A stretch of DNA of 64,000 bases from Streptomyces sp. NBC_00083. Its GTDB lineage: Bacteria > Actinomycetota > Actinomycetes > Streptomycetales > Streptomycetaceae. Made by a program: the position numbers and the translations under genes. The notes under the pieces are model-generated. The model worked only from the letters and a program-made list of their open reading frames with translations, searched no databases and was not told the DNA's origin. The stretch covers positions 558,001-622,000 of the forward strand of contig NZ_JAPELY010000001.1 in NCBI RefSeq assembly GCF_026343295.1, given 5' to 3'. Within the stretch, counting starts at the first letter, position 1. Every line of letters starts with the position of its first letter. This document shows, one piece after another, positions 34,190 through 43,656 of this stretch.

Positions 34190-35052
34190 GGGCCGGACGC
34201 CGTACGGGCGCCTGGGCCGGGGTGCTCCGCATCCGCCGGCCGGGGCGGCTCGCCGCGGAGGCGGGCGCGCTGCTCGTGGCCGTGGTGGTCGCCTTCCCCC
34301 TGTACTGGATGGTCCTGTCCGCCTTCAAGCCGGCGGGGGAGGTGCAGTCGGCCCACCCGCGGCCCTGGACGCTCTCCCCCTCCCTCGACTCCTTCCGGCG
34401 GGTCTTCACCCAGGAGGACTTCGGGCGGTACTTCCTCAACAGCCTCCTCGTCGCGGGCAGCGTGGTCGTCCTCTCCGCGCTGATCGCCTTCCTCGCGGCG
34501 ACGGCGGTGGCCCGCTTCCGCTTCAGGTTCCGCACCACGCTGCTGATCATGTTCCTGGTGGCGCAGATGGTGCCGGTCGAGGCGCTGACGATCCCGCTGT
34601 TCTTCCTCATGCGGGACCTGGGGCAGCTCAACACCCTGGGGTCGCTGATCCTGCCGCACCTCGCGTTCTCGCTGCCCTTCGCGATCTGGATGCTGCGGGG
34701 GTTCGTGAAGGGGGTGCCGGTCGCCCTGGAGGAAGCGGCGGCCCTCGACGGCGCGAGCCGCACGCGGTTCCTGTGGCAGATCCTGTTCCCGCTGGTCTTC
34801 CCCGGGCTCGTGGCGACGAGCGTCTTCTCCTTCATCTCCGCGTGGAACGACTTCCTGTTCGCGAAGTCCTTCATCATCAGCGACACGTCGCAGTCGACGC
34901 TGCCGATGGCCCTGCTGGTCTTCTTCAAGCCGGACGAGAACGACTGGGGCGGAATCATGGCGGGGTCCACGGTGATGACGCTGCCGGTGCTCGTGCTCTT
35001 CGTACTGGTGCAGCGGAGGCTGGTCCTGGGGGTGGGCGGTGCGGTCAAGTGA
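34186..35052 (+). CDS. sugar ABC transporter permease 2
   Basis: This 288-residue MalG-type permease has six helices and the EAA loop EEAAALDGASRTRFLWQILFP. The GTG start overlaps the permease 1 stop by 4 nt. It completes the CUT1 importer; the operon ends here, before a copy of the intergenic repeat. Confidence 0.88.
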   Translation: MRAGRRTGAWAGVLRIRRPGRLAAEAGALLVAVVVAFPLYWMVLSAFKPAGEVQSAHPRPWTLSPSLDSFRRVFTQEDFGRYFLNSLLVAGSVVVLSALIAFLAATAVARFRFRFRTTLLIMFLVAQMVPVEALTIPLFFLMRDLGQLNTLGSLILPHLAFSLPFAIWMLRGFVKGVPVALEEAAALDGASRTRFLWQILFPLVFPGLVATSVFSFISAWNDFLFAKSFIISDTSQSTLPMALLVFFKPDENDWGGIMAGSTVMTLPVLVLFVLVQRRLVLGVGGAVK

Positions 35053-35103
35053 GCCGGGGGGTTTGCCCACCCACCGGCCCGTGCGGCTACGTGTGGGTGC
35101 CGC

Positions 35104-35328
35104 TCCCCGGGGCTCCGCCCCGGACCCCGACGCGCTTCCCCACCCGCCCGCCTGTGCGGCGGCGTTGGACGGCGCGGCCACCTGGGGCTCCGCCCCGGAC
35201 CCCGTTCGCGCCTTGAGGGCGCTCGTCCTCAAACGCCGGACGGGCTGATTGTGCCGCCCGGCGCCCAGTAGTCCAGGGGCGCGGGGAACTGCGCGAGCGG
35301 CCCCCCACGGTCCGCGCCCGAACGTGAA
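35104..35328 (-). repeat. intergenic repeat family, locus B
   Basis: This is an inverted copy relative to locus A. Two GGGGCTCCGCCCC hairpins (about 35107 and 35184) are present, and the second is followed by the full unit (CCTTGAGGGCGCTCGTCC, CAAACGCCGGACGGGCTG, GGGGCGCGGGGAACTGCGCG). It occupies most of the 367-bp gap 35053-35419; the remainder holds the GH20 gene leader. Confidence 0.8.
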
Positions 35329-35419
35329 CCTCCCGCCCCCGGAGGGTCTCGGGAAGGGGCGGGGTGGGGGAATCTCCCGCCCCGCCCGACCCACCCGCAC
35401 CATCGAAAGGAACCACCCC

Positions 35420-37087
35420 GTGGACGACCACACCCTCATCCCCGCCCCGCGCACCATCCACCCCGCGCCCGCCCGCAGCGCCCCCTCCGCCCTCACCCCC
35501 GCCACCACCCTCCACACCACCCCCGACACCGAACCCCTCGCCGCCCTCCTGCGCGCCACGGTTGGTGCCGCGACCGGGCTCGGGCTGTCCGCGGGGGACG
35601 CGGGAGCCGACCGCGTCGTGCTGCGGGTCGACCCCGGCATCGCGCGGCGACACGGTCCCGAGGGCTACCGGCTCTCCACGGACCGCTCCCTCGAAGACGT
35701 CGCCGTACTCATCGAGGGCGGCACCCCCGCCGGCGTGTTCCGCGGCATGCAGACGCTCCGTCAGCTCCTCGGCTCCGACGCCTTCCGCCGCGCCCCGCTG
35801 CACCCGCCCCGCGACGCGCGGTGGGAGCTGCCCGGCGTCACCGTCGAGGACGCGCCCCGGTTCGGCTGGCGCGGGCTCATGCTCGACGTGGCCCGGCACT
35901 TCATGCCGAAGGACGGCGTCCTGCGCTACCTCGACCTCATCGCCGCCCACAAGCTCAACGTCTTCCACTTCCACCTCACCGACGACCAGGGGTGGCGGAT
36001 CGAGATCAAGCGCTACCCCAGGCTCACCGAGGTCGGCGCGTGGCGCGGGCGCACCAAGTGGGGGCACCGGGCCTCGCCCTTGTGGGACGAGAAGCCGCAC
36101 GGGGGTTACTACACGCAGGACGACATCCGCGAGATCGTCGCGTACGCCGCCGAGCGGCACATCCGCGTCGTCCCCGAGATCGACCTCCCCGGCCACTCGC
36201 AGGCCGCCATCGCCGCGTACCCGGAACTCGGCAACACCGACGTCGTCGACACCGCCGCGCTCTCCGTCTGGGACACCTGGGGCGTCAACCCGAACGTCCT
36301 CGCCCCCACCGACACCACCCTCCGCTTCTACGAAGGGGTGTTGGAGGAGGTGCTCGACCTCTTCCCCGAGGACGTGTCGCCGTTCATCCACATCGGCGGC
36401 GACGAGTGCCCGAAGGAGCAGTGGCAGAAGTCGGACGTCGCGCAGGACCGCATCCGTGAACTCGGGCTCGCCGGCGAGAACGAGCTCCAGTCCTGGATCA
36501 TCCGGCACTTCGACACCTGGCTCGCTGCCCGGGGGCGCCGGCTCATCGGGTGGGACGAGATCCTGGAGGGCGGCCTCGCCCCCGGCGCCGCCGTCTCGTC
36601 CTGGCGCGGCTTCGGCGCCGGGGTCGCCGCCGCCGAGGCCGGGCACGACGTGGTGATGTGCCCCGAGCAGTACGTGTACTTGGACCACCGGCAGGCCGCG
36701 GGGGAGGACGAGCCCGTGCCCATCGGCTTCGTCCGCACCCTGGAGGACGTCTACCGCTTCGAGCCCGTTCCGCCGCAGCTCGGCCCGGAGGCCGCCGCCC
36801 ACATCCTGGGCACCCAGGCCAATGTGTGGACCGAGGTGATGGAGAACCAGTCCCGCGTGGACTACCAGACCTTCCCCCGTCTCGCCGCCTTCGCCGAGGT
36901 CGCCTGGAGTGCGCTGCCCGCCCCCGCCGACCGCGACTTCGCCGGCTTCGAACGCCGAATGACCGCCCACTACCGGCGCCTTGACGCGCTCGGCGTCGAC
37001 TACCGGCCGCCGGCCGGCCCGTTGCCGTGGCAGCAGCGTCCCGGTGTGCTCGGACGCCCGATCGAGGGGGCGCCCCCAAACAGGTGA
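35420..37087 (+). CDS. beta-N-acetylhexosaminidase, GH20, cytoplasmic
   Basis: This 555-residue glycoside hydrolase family 20 enzyme releases terminal GlcNAc/GalNAc. It has an N-terminal GH20b-like domain and a TIM barrel with FHFHLTDDQGWRIEI and the catalytic pair Asp328-Glu329 in HIGGDE (substrate-assisted mechanism). There is no signal peptide after the GTG start, which has GAAAGGA upstream, so it should act inside the cell on imported oligosaccharides. That fits the neighbouring sugar importer. Confidence 0.9.
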   Translation: MDDHTLIPAPRTIHPAPARSAPSALTPATTLHTTPDTEPLAALLRATVGAATGLGLSAGDAGADRVVLRVDPGIARRHGPEGYRLSTDRSLEDVAVLIEGGTPAGVFRGMQTLRQLLGSDAFRRAPLHPPRDARWELPGVTVEDAPRFGWRGLMLDVARHFMPKDGVLRYLDLIAAHKLNVFHFHLTDDQGWRIEIKRYPRLTEVGAWRGRTKWGHRASPLWDEKPHGGYYTQDDIREIVAYAAERHIRVVPEIDLPGHSQAAIAAYPELGNTDVVDTAALSVWDTWGVNPNVLAPTDTTLRFYEGVLEEVLDLFPEDVSPFIHIGGDECPKEQWQKSDVAQDRIRELGLAGENELQSWIIRHFDTWLAARGRRLIGWDEILEGGLAPGAAVSSWRGFGAGVAAAEAGHDVVMCPEQYVYLDHRQAAGEDEPVPIGFVRTLEDVYRFEPVPPQLGPEAAAHILGTQANVWTEVMENQSRVDYQTFPRLAAFAEVAWSALPAPADRDFAGFERRMTAHYRRLDALGVDYRPPAGPLPWQQRPGVLGRPIEGAPPNR

Positions 37088-37421
37088 GCCCCGGCCCAAG
37101 GTGGCGGCCGGGCGGCCCGCGCCCTGGGACCGTGGCCCCGGGGTCCGGCCGCCCGGCCGCGACCGGCTGCGAGGAAGACCGCTGTGACCCATACCCGGCG
37201 TGCGGAACAAGGCGTACCGCATAAGTCGTACAAGGCTTGCGAAACCGGAACATTCCCCAGGTCGGGGACGGAAACGCGCTTCGTGGACCCTCCCGTCGGC
37301 CGGTACGGAAGATGTGCCAGAGTTGCCACGTCCGGGCTGTGAGCACGTACGGTACGGCCATCAGCAGGTGGCCACAGACGGCACAGTCGTACGGCCGGGA
37401 CACCGGGAAGGGGCAGCTGGG
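37088..37421 (+). other. leader region of the molybdenum hydroxylase operon, no gene
   Basis: The first 75 bp form G+C-rich dyads that probably terminate the GH20 transcript (GCGGCCGGGCGG.../CCGCCCGGCCGC). After about 37190 the composition drops, and a palindrome GGAA-CA-TTCC (37250-37259) is present, suggesting promoter and operator elements. No gene is supported; the frame open through here belongs to the downstream CDS without a start signal. Confidence 0.45.
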
Positions 37422-38321
37422 TTGACCACGCACGCACCGCAGGCGGCGCAGTCGGTGACGCTGCCTGCCTCACTGGACGAGGCCGTGGCGGCGCTCGCGG
37501 CCATGCCTGCCGCCGTGCCCGTCGCGGGCGGCACCGACCTGATGGCGGCCGTCAACCGGGGCCTGCTGCGCCCCGCCGGCCTCGTGGGACTCGGCCGCAT
37601 CAACGAGATCCGCGGCTGGCAGTACCAGGACGGCCACGCCCTGCTGGGCGCCGGGCTCACGCACGCGCGGATGGGGCGCCCCGACTTCGCGGCGCTCATC
37701 CCGGCGCTCGCCGCCGCCGCGCGCGCCGCGGGCCCCCCGCAGATCCGCAACGCCGGCACCCTCGGCGGCAACATCGCATCGGCCGCCCCGACCGGCGACG
37801 CGCTGCCCGTGCTCGCCGCACTCGAAGCCACCCTCGTCATCGCGGGCCCCGACGGCGCCCGCCGCGAGATCCCCGTGTCGCATCTGCTCGCCGGCCGCGA
37901 CATGCTCGCCCCGGCCGAGTTGATCGGATATGTCCGGGTGCCTCTGCTGCACGCTCCCCAAGTTTTCCTCAAGGCGACGGGCCGCACCGGCCCCGGCCGC
38001 GCCACCGCGTCGGTCGCCGTCGTCCTCGACCCGGCCCGGCGCGGCGTGCGCTGCGCGGTCGGCGCCATCGCGCCGATGCCGCTGCGCCCCCTCGAAGCCG
38101 AGCACTGGATCGCCTCGCTCATCGACTGGGACGGCGAACGCGCCGCGCTCGCGCCGGAGGCGCTCGGCGCGTTCGGTGAGTACGTGGCTGCCGCCTGCAT
38201 CCCGGACCCGGCGCCACCCGCGGACGGCTCACCGCCCCCGCCCCTCTCGCCCGCCGTACTGCATCTGCGGCGTACCGTCGCCGCGTTGGCCCGACGAGCA
38301 CTGGGGAGGGCGCTGTCGTGA
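37422..38321 (+). CDS. molybdenum hydroxylase, FAD-binding medium subunit
   Basis: This 299-residue CoxM/XdhB-type flavoprotein subunit passes electrons from the Fe-S subunit to an acceptor. It shows the FAD motifs PVAGGTDL and RNAGTLGGNIASAAPTGD. The TTG start has AAGGGG 8 nt upstream and gives a normal N-terminus. It is the first gene of three overlapping genes (FAD, Fe-S, molybdopterin subunits). Confidence 0.87.
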   Translation: MTTHAPQAAQSVTLPASLDEAVAALAAMPAAVPVAGGTDLMAAVNRGLLRPAGLVGLGRINEIRGWQYQDGHALLGAGLTHARMGRPDFAALIPALAAAARAAGPPQIRNAGTLGGNIASAAPTGDALPVLAALEATLVIAGPDGARREIPVSHLLAGRDMLAPAELIGYVRVPLLHAPQVFLKATGRTGPGRATASVAVVLDPARRGVRCAVGAIAPMPLRPLEAEHWIASLIDWDGERAALAPEALGAFGEYVAAACIPDPAPPADGSPPPPLSPAVLHLRRTVAALARRALGRALS

Positions 38322-40087
38322 CCGACCGCAACAATGAGCACGAGCCCGAGCGCGCGCCCGACCACGGGCACGAGCAGGGCCGTGCGCCCGACCACGGGCA
38401 CGAGCAGGGCCGTGCGCCCGACCAGGGGCACGATCAGGGGTACGACCAGGGCTACGGCTACGGCCAGGCGCCCCGGCACGGTGCCTGGGAGCCGGTTCCG
38501 CACGGCGGCGAGTACGAACCCGACGCGACGGCGTTCGTCCAGTTGCCCCCGGACATGGACATGATGGGCGCCCCGCTGGCGGCGCCCGGCCACGGCTACG
38601 TACCGCCGATGATCGTGCCGCTCACCCCGGCCGCCGCCACGGACCCCGGCGCGACCGGTGTCTGGCGCATCCCGACGGAGCTGACCGGTCAGGGTGCGCC
38701 CGGCGCGCCCGGCACCGACCCCGCGCCCGGCGCGCAGACCGTGGTGTGGCCGGAGCCCCCCGCGCCCACGCCGCAGCCCGCCACTCCGACACAGCCGGCG
38801 CACGACCCGTCCGCGACGGCCCAGTGGAACTTCGCCGACGATCCCTCCCTCGCGGGCACCGGCCAGTGGACGATCCCGGTCGCGCAGGACGAACTCCCGG
38901 AAGAATCGGGCGAGTTCACCACGTCGTCGCTGATCGAACAGTGGGGCTCCACGCCGCCCGCCACGCTCCCGGGCGGCGCCCCCGCCCCCTGGGCCGACCA
39001 GTTCCCCGAGGCCACGCCCGAGCCCGCGCCCGCGTCTGCGGCCGATGAGTTCCCGCCCGCGCCGCAGGAGTTCACGCCGGAGCACGCGCCGGGCACGGCC
39101 GACCCCGTGGGTCCCGCGGACCCCGCCGGCCTCCCGGCTGTGCACGGCGTGCGCGATGACGCACGGCACGACCTACCCGAGCAGCACGAGACGGCTCCGC
39201 TCGCCCCTGAGGTTCCGCGGGCCCCGGCGCCCGAGCCGGCCCGGGACGAGCCCGGCGCCGAGGAGGCGGCAGGGGAGAGCCCCGTCGAGCCCGTCGCCGA
39301 GGAGGCCGCCCCGGAGCCGTCCGCCCCGGCCGGCGACCCCGGCGTACGGGAAGCCCCCGACGGCCGCACGCCGCCGGAGCTCCCGCAGGCCGCCGCCCCC
39401 GAGCCGGAACCGGAGCCGGAGGCCTCGCCGGAAGCGACACCGCCACCGGCGCCCGCGCCGGAGCCCGAGGCGGCCGTCCCGGACACCGAACCGGCCCCCG
39501 CCCACGACCTCGAACACCCCCGCGCCTCCTACGTGCTGCGCGTGAACGGCGCCGACCGGCCCGTCACCGAGGCCTGGGTCGGCGAGTCGCTGCTGTACGT
39601 GCTGCGCGAGCGGCTCGGGCTCGCCGGAGCCAAGGACGGCTGCTCGCAGGGCGAGTGCGGCGCCTGCAACGTCCAGGTGGACGGGCGGCTCGTCGCCTCC
39701 TGCCTGGTGCCCGCCGCGACCACCGCCGGGAGCGAGGTCCGTACCGTCGAGGGGCTCGCCACCGACGGCGAACCCTCCGACGTGCAGCGCGCGCTCGCCG
39801 AGAGCGGCGCCGTGCAGTGCGGCTTCTGCATCCCCGGCATGGCGATGACCGTGCACGACCTGCTCGAAGGCAACCACGCGCCCACCGAGCTCGAAACGCG
39901 CCAGGCGCTCTGCGGCAACCTGTGCCGCTGCTCCGGCTACCGCGGCGTGCTCGACGCGGTGAAGGACGTCGTGGCGGGCCGCGAGGCGGCCGGAGCCGTG
40001 GCCGACGAGGCCCGCATTCCGCACCAGGCACCCCCAGGGGCCGGCAGCGCCAAGCCCCCGCACACGCACGACGGAGGCATGGCGTGA
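38318..40087 (+). CDS. molybdenum hydroxylase, 2Fe-2S small subunit with long disordered extension
   Basis: The last 170 residues are a standard two-cluster Fe-S subunit. The plant-type cluster uses Cys442, Cys447, Cys450 and Cys462; the second uses Cys501, Cys504, Cys536 and Cys538. The first 395 or so residues are a low-complexity Pro/Glu/Ala/Asp region that opens with APDHGHEQGR repeats. Normal family members are about 160 residues, so this one is more than three times longer. The GTG start overlaps the FAD-subunit stop. Confidence 0.85.
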   Translation: MTDRNNEHEPERAPDHGHEQGRAPDHGHEQGRAPDQGHDQGYDQGYGYGQAPRHGAWEPVPHGGEYEPDATAFVQLPPDMDMMGAPLAAPGHGYVPPMIVPLTPAAATDPGATGVWRIPTELTGQGAPGAPGTDPAPGAQTVVWPEPPAPTPQPATPTQPAHDPSATAQWNFADDPSLAGTGQWTIPVAQDELPEESGEFTTSSLIEQWGSTPPATLPGGAPAPWADQFPEATPEPAPASAADEFPPAPQEFTPEHAPGTADPVGPADPAGLPAVHGVRDDARHDLPEQHETAPLAPEVPRAPAPEPARDEPGAEEAAGESPVEPVAEEAAPEPSAPAGDPGVREAPDGRTPPELPQAAAPEPEPEPEASPEATPPPAPAPEPEAAVPDTEPAPAHDLEHPRASYVLRVNGADRPVTEAWVGESLLYVLRERLGLAGAKDGCSQGECGACNVQVDGRLVASCLVPAATTAGSEVRTVEGLATDGEPSDVQRALAESGAVQCGFCIPGMAMTVHDLLEGNHAPTELETRQALCGNLCRCSGYRGVLDAVKDVVAGREAAGAVADEARIPHQAPPGAGSAKPPHTHDGGMA

Positions 40088-42396
40088 GCAACGACGCAGC
40101 CACCGCGACGGCCGAAGGCGCCACCTCGGTGGCGGGGCCGGAGCAGCAGCCGCCCGCGCACGGGATCGGCGCGTCGCTCGCGCCCGTCGACGCGCGGTCC
40201 AAGACCGAGGGGACCTTCCCCTACGCGGCCGACCTGTGGGCCGAGGGCCTGCTGTGGGCGGCCGTGCTGCGCGCCCCGCACGCGTACGCCCGCATCGTCT
40301 CCATCGACACCGCCGCTGCCGCCGCCATGCCGGGCGTGCGGGCCGTGGTGACCCACGCCGACGTGCCGGGCGACCCGGCGTTCGGCCGCCGCATCGCCGA
40401 CCGGCCCGTCTTCGCGGCCGAGTTCGTACGCCACCACGGCGAGCCCATCGCGGCCGTGGCCGCCGACCACCCCGACACCGCGCGCCTCGCGGCCGCGGCC
40501 ATCGCCGTCGAGTACGAGGTGCTGGAGCCGGTCACCGACCCGGAGAAGGCGTTCGCGGCCGAACCGCTGCACCCCGACGGCAACCTGATCCGGCACATCC
40601 CGCTCCAGTACGGCGACCCCGAGGCGACCGGGGAGGTCGTCGTCGAGGGCCTGTACCGGATCGGCCGCCAGGACCCGGCCCCGATCGGCGCCGAAGCCGG
40701 CCTCGCGGTGCCGCGGCCCGACGGCGGCGTCGAGCTGTACACCGCCTCCACCGACCCGCACAGCGACCGCGACCTGGCCGCCGCCTGCTTCGGCCTGGAG
40801 CCGGACCGCGTCAAGGTCGTCGTCACCGGAGTGCCCGGCGCGACCGGCGACCGCGAGGATCTGGGCTTCCAACTCCCGCTCGGACTGCTGGCGTTGAAGA
40901 CGGGCTGCCCGGTCAAGCTGACCGCGACCCGCGAGGAGTCCTTCCTCGGCCACGCCCACCGCCACCCCACCCTGCTGCGCTACCGCCACCACGCGGACGC
41001 CGAGGGCCGCCTCGTCAAGGTCGAGGCGCAGATCCTCCTCGACGCCGGCGCCTACGCCGAGGCGTCGTCGGAGTCGCTCGCCGCCGCCGTCGCGTTCGCC
41101 TGCGGCCCGTACGTCGTGCCGCACGCCTTCGTCGAGGGCTGGGCGGTGCGCACCAACAACCCGCCGTCCGGGCACGTCCGGGGCGAGGGCGCGATGCAGG
41201 TGTGCGCGGCGTACGAAGGCCAGATGGACAAGCTGGCCGCGAAGCTGGGCATCGAACCGGCCGAGCTGCGGATGCGCAACGTCCTCGCCACGGGCGACCT
41301 GCTGCCCACCGGCCAGACCGTGACCTGTCCGGCCCCGGTGGCCGAACTCCTGGGCGCGGTACGGGACTTCCCGCTGCCGACGCTGCCCAAGGACGCCCCC
41401 GAGGACGACTGGCTCCTGCCGGGCGGCCCCGAGGGCGCGGGCGAGCCCGATGCGGTGCGCCGCGGGGTCGGCTACGCGCTCGGCATGGTCCACATGCTCG
41501 GCGCCGAGGGCACCGACGAGGTCTCCACCGCCACGGTCAAGGTGCACGACGGCGTCGCCACCGTCATCTGCGCGGCCGTCGAGACCGGCCAGGGCTTCAC
41601 CACGCTCGCCCGCCAGATCGTCCAGGAGACCCTGGGCATCGAGGAGGTGCACGTCGCGCCGGTCGACACCGACCAGCCTCCGGCGGGCCCCGCCACGCAC
41701 GGCCGCCACACCTGGGTGTCCGGCGGCGCGGTCGAACGCGCGGCCAAGATGGTCCGCACCCAGCTGCTCCAGCCCCTGGCGCACAAGTTCGGCATGTCCA
41801 CGGAGCTGCTCCAGATCGCCGACGGCAAGATCACCTCGTACGACGGTGTCCTGTCGACCACGGTCACCGAGGCCATGGACGGCAAGGAACTGTGGGCCAC
41901 CGCCCAGTGCCGCCCGCACCCCACCGAGCCGCTCGACGAGACCGGGCAGGGCGACGCGTTCGTGGGGCTCGCGTTCTGCGCGATCCGCGCGGTCGTCGAC
42001 GTCGACATCGAGCTCGGCTCGGTCCGCGTCGTCGAACTCGCCGTGGCCCAGGACGTCGGCCGTGTCCTGAACCCCCGCCAGCTCGCGGCGCGCATCGAGG
42101 CCGGCGTGACCCAGGGCGTGGGCGCCGCCCTCACCGAGAACCTGCGGACGTCCCGCGGCCGGATCCGCCACCCCGACCTCACCGGGTACGCCCTGCCGAC
42201 CTCCCTCGACGCGCCCGACATCCGCATCGTGAAGCTGGTCGAGGAGCGCGACGTGGTCGCCCCGTTCGGCGCGAAGGCCGCGAGCGCCGTCCCGGTCGTC
42301 ACCTCCCCGGCGGCGATCGCCGCCGCGGTCCGCGCGGCGACCGGCCGCCCCGTCAACCGCCTCCCGATCCGGCCGCAGGCGGCGGTGGTGCAGTAG
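40084..42396 (+). CDS. molybdenum hydroxylase large subunit, divergent active site
   Basis: This 770-residue protein has xanthine-dehydrogenase/CoxL-type large subunit architecture. The domain start is APVDARSKTEGTFPYAADL, and ETGQGFTTLARQIVQETLG is a molybdopterin loop. Two hallmark motifs are altered: the GGxFGG-type loop reads PGATGDRED (251-259), and the catalytic Glu of the GxxGEPP segment is replaced by Ala735 in GAKAASAVP. The GTG start overlaps the Fe-S subunit stop, with GGAGG 6 nt upstream. The substrate cannot be named, and the enzyme may not be a conventional hydroxylase. Confidence 0.85.
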   Translation: MSNDAATATAEGATSVAGPEQQPPAHGIGASLAPVDARSKTEGTFPYAADLWAEGLLWAAVLRAPHAYARIVSIDTAAAAAMPGVRAVVTHADVPGDPAFGRRIADRPVFAAEFVRHHGEPIAAVAADHPDTARLAAAAIAVEYEVLEPVTDPEKAFAAEPLHPDGNLIRHIPLQYGDPEATGEVVVEGLYRIGRQDPAPIGAEAGLAVPRPDGGVELYTASTDPHSDRDLAAACFGLEPDRVKVVVTGVPGATGDREDLGFQLPLGLLALKTGCPVKLTATREESFLGHAHRHPTLLRYRHHADAEGRLVKVEAQILLDAGAYAEASSESLAAAVAFACGPYVVPHAFVEGWAVRTNNPPSGHVRGEGAMQVCAAYEGQMDKLAAKLGIEPAELRMRNVLATGDLLPTGQTVTCPAPVAELLGAVRDFPLPTLPKDAPEDDWLLPGGPEGAGEPDAVRRGVGYALGMVHMLGAEGTDEVSTATVKVHDGVATVICAAVETGQGFTTLARQIVQETLGIEEVHVAPVDTDQPPAGPATHGRHTWVSGGAVERAAKMVRTQLLQPLAHKFGMSTELLQIADGKITSYDGVLSTTVTEAMDGKELWATAQCRPHPTEPLDETGQGDAFVGLAFCAIRAVVDVDIELGSVRVVELAVAQDVGRVLNPRQLAARIEAGVTQGVGAALTENLRTSRGRIRHPDLTGYALPTSLDAPDIRIVKLVEERDVVAPFGAKAASAVPVVTSPAAIAAAVRAATGRPVNRLPIRPQAAVVQ

Positions 42397-42436
42397 CCTC
42401 CGGCGGGCGGGTGTGTGCGTACCGGCGGGGTTGCCC

Positions 42437-43080
42437 GGGGCTCCGCCCCAGACCCCGTTTCGGCCCTGGACGACCCTCGTCCTCAATCGCCGGACGGGCT
42501 GGCTGTGTGCATGCCGGGCGGCACCTATTCCGCTGGGGGCGCGGGGAACTGCGCGGGACGCGGGCACGGTCCGCAGCCGTAGGCGGGTTGCCCGGGGCTC
42601 CGCCCCAGACCCCGTTCGCGCCTTGAGGGCGCTCGTCCTCAATCGCCGGACGGGCTGGGGATGTTCGCGCTGCCCGGCATGGATCCCGCTGGGGGCGCGG
42701 GGAACTGCGCGAGACGCGGGCACGGTCCGCAGCCGTAAGCGGGTTGCCCGGGGCTCCGCCCCAGACCCCGGTCGCGCCTCAACGGCGCTCGTCCTCAATC
42801 GCCGGACGGGCTGGGTATGCCGACGTTGCCCGGCATGGATCCCGCTGGGGGCGCGGGGAACTGCGCGAGAAGCGGGCACGGTCCGCACCCGAAAGCGGGT
42901 TGCCTGGGGCTCCGCCCCAGACCCCGGTCGCGCCTCAACGGCGCTCGTCCTCAATCGCCGGACGGGCTGGGTATGCCGACGTTGCCCGGCATGGATCCCG
43001 CTGGGGGCGCGGGGAACTGCGCGGGACGCGGGCACGGTCCGCAGATGGCAGCCGGGGTTGCCGGGGCTCTGCCCCAGCCC
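42437..43080 (-). repeat. intergenic repeat family, locus C: tandem array of 156-157-bp units
   Basis: GGGGCTCCGCCCC starts at 42437, 42594, 42750 and 42906, with a degenerate fifth at 43063, giving spacings of 157, 156, 156 and 157 bp. Each unit continues with the GCTCGTCCTCAATCGCCGGA, GATCCCGCTGGGGGCGCGGG, GAACTGCGCG and GCACGGTCCGCA blocks. Units 3 and 4 are nearly identical and the outer ones diverge. It fills most of the 781-bp gap before the WXG-like operon. Confidence 0.92.
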
Positions 43081-43177
43081 CCCCTACGGGGTATCTGTCC
43101 GGATACCCATGGCGCCCACCGCACAAGCTCCGTAGGGTATGCGATCGGTAAAGATCTGGCCCGCACGGGGAGTTGGC

Positions 43178-43636
43178 ATGGGTTTCGAGGACGAATGGCG
43201 CCGGTCGCACACCAACGTCGCCATGAGACTGAACCAGGTGCCGGGGGACCCGGGCAGCACCGCCGGTACGGCCGGTACGGGCGGTACGCCCGACACGGCC
43301 AGCACCCGCGGCGCCGACCTCGTGGCGCACGCCGACGACCTCGGAGTGGTGGGCGGTGACGCCTACAAGCTGTACGACGCCCTGCGGGTCGACGGCGACC
43401 ACGCCCGCCAGTCCACCTTCGAGGCGGCGCGTGCCCTCAGCGCGGACAACTTCACCAGCGGCGACGCCCTGATGAAGGTCCACGACCTGTGGCAAAGCCA
43501 GTTCTCCACGCTGAAGGACGCCTGCGCGCAGATCTCCAACCACCTCGACTACTCGGTCGCCCAGCACACCAAGGACGACGCCGAGGTGCTCGGCGCACTC
43601 GCCCAGGTCTCCGTCATCAGCGGATACCTCAAGTAG
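43178..43636 (+). CDS. small helical protein, possible ESX/WXG-type secretion partner
   Basis: This 152-residue, mostly helical protein has no signal peptide. A Gly/Thr-rich insert lies at about 20-45, and a helical hairpin region at 85-150 contains LWQSQF. Size, helical content and position before a larger helical protein resemble WXG100-type partners of type VII secretion, but the exact WxG is absent (WQS instead). The ATG has GGGGAG 5-6 nt upstream. The gene product is of unknown function. Confidence 0.7.
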   Translation: MGFEDEWRRSHTNVAMRLNQVPGDPGSTAGTAGTGGTPDTASTRGADLVAHADDLGVVGGDAYKLYDALRVDGDHARQSTFEAARALSADNFTSGDALMKVHDLWQSQFSTLKDACAQISNHLDYSVAQHTKDDAEVLGALAQVSVISGYLK

Positions 43637-43656
43637 CGCCGAGGGGAAACACGTTC

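Noticed and set aside
39937..43035. 1032-codon minus-strand frame over the molybdenum hydroxylase and repeat array
   Set aside because: It crosses a proven coding gene and the non-coding repeat array; its internal protein repeats are just the 156-bp DNA repeat read through (156 is divisible by 3).
42437..43080. Possible CRISPR array
   Set aside because: The repeats are about 156 bp with no short identical repeat/unique spacer alternation, and no cas genes are present.
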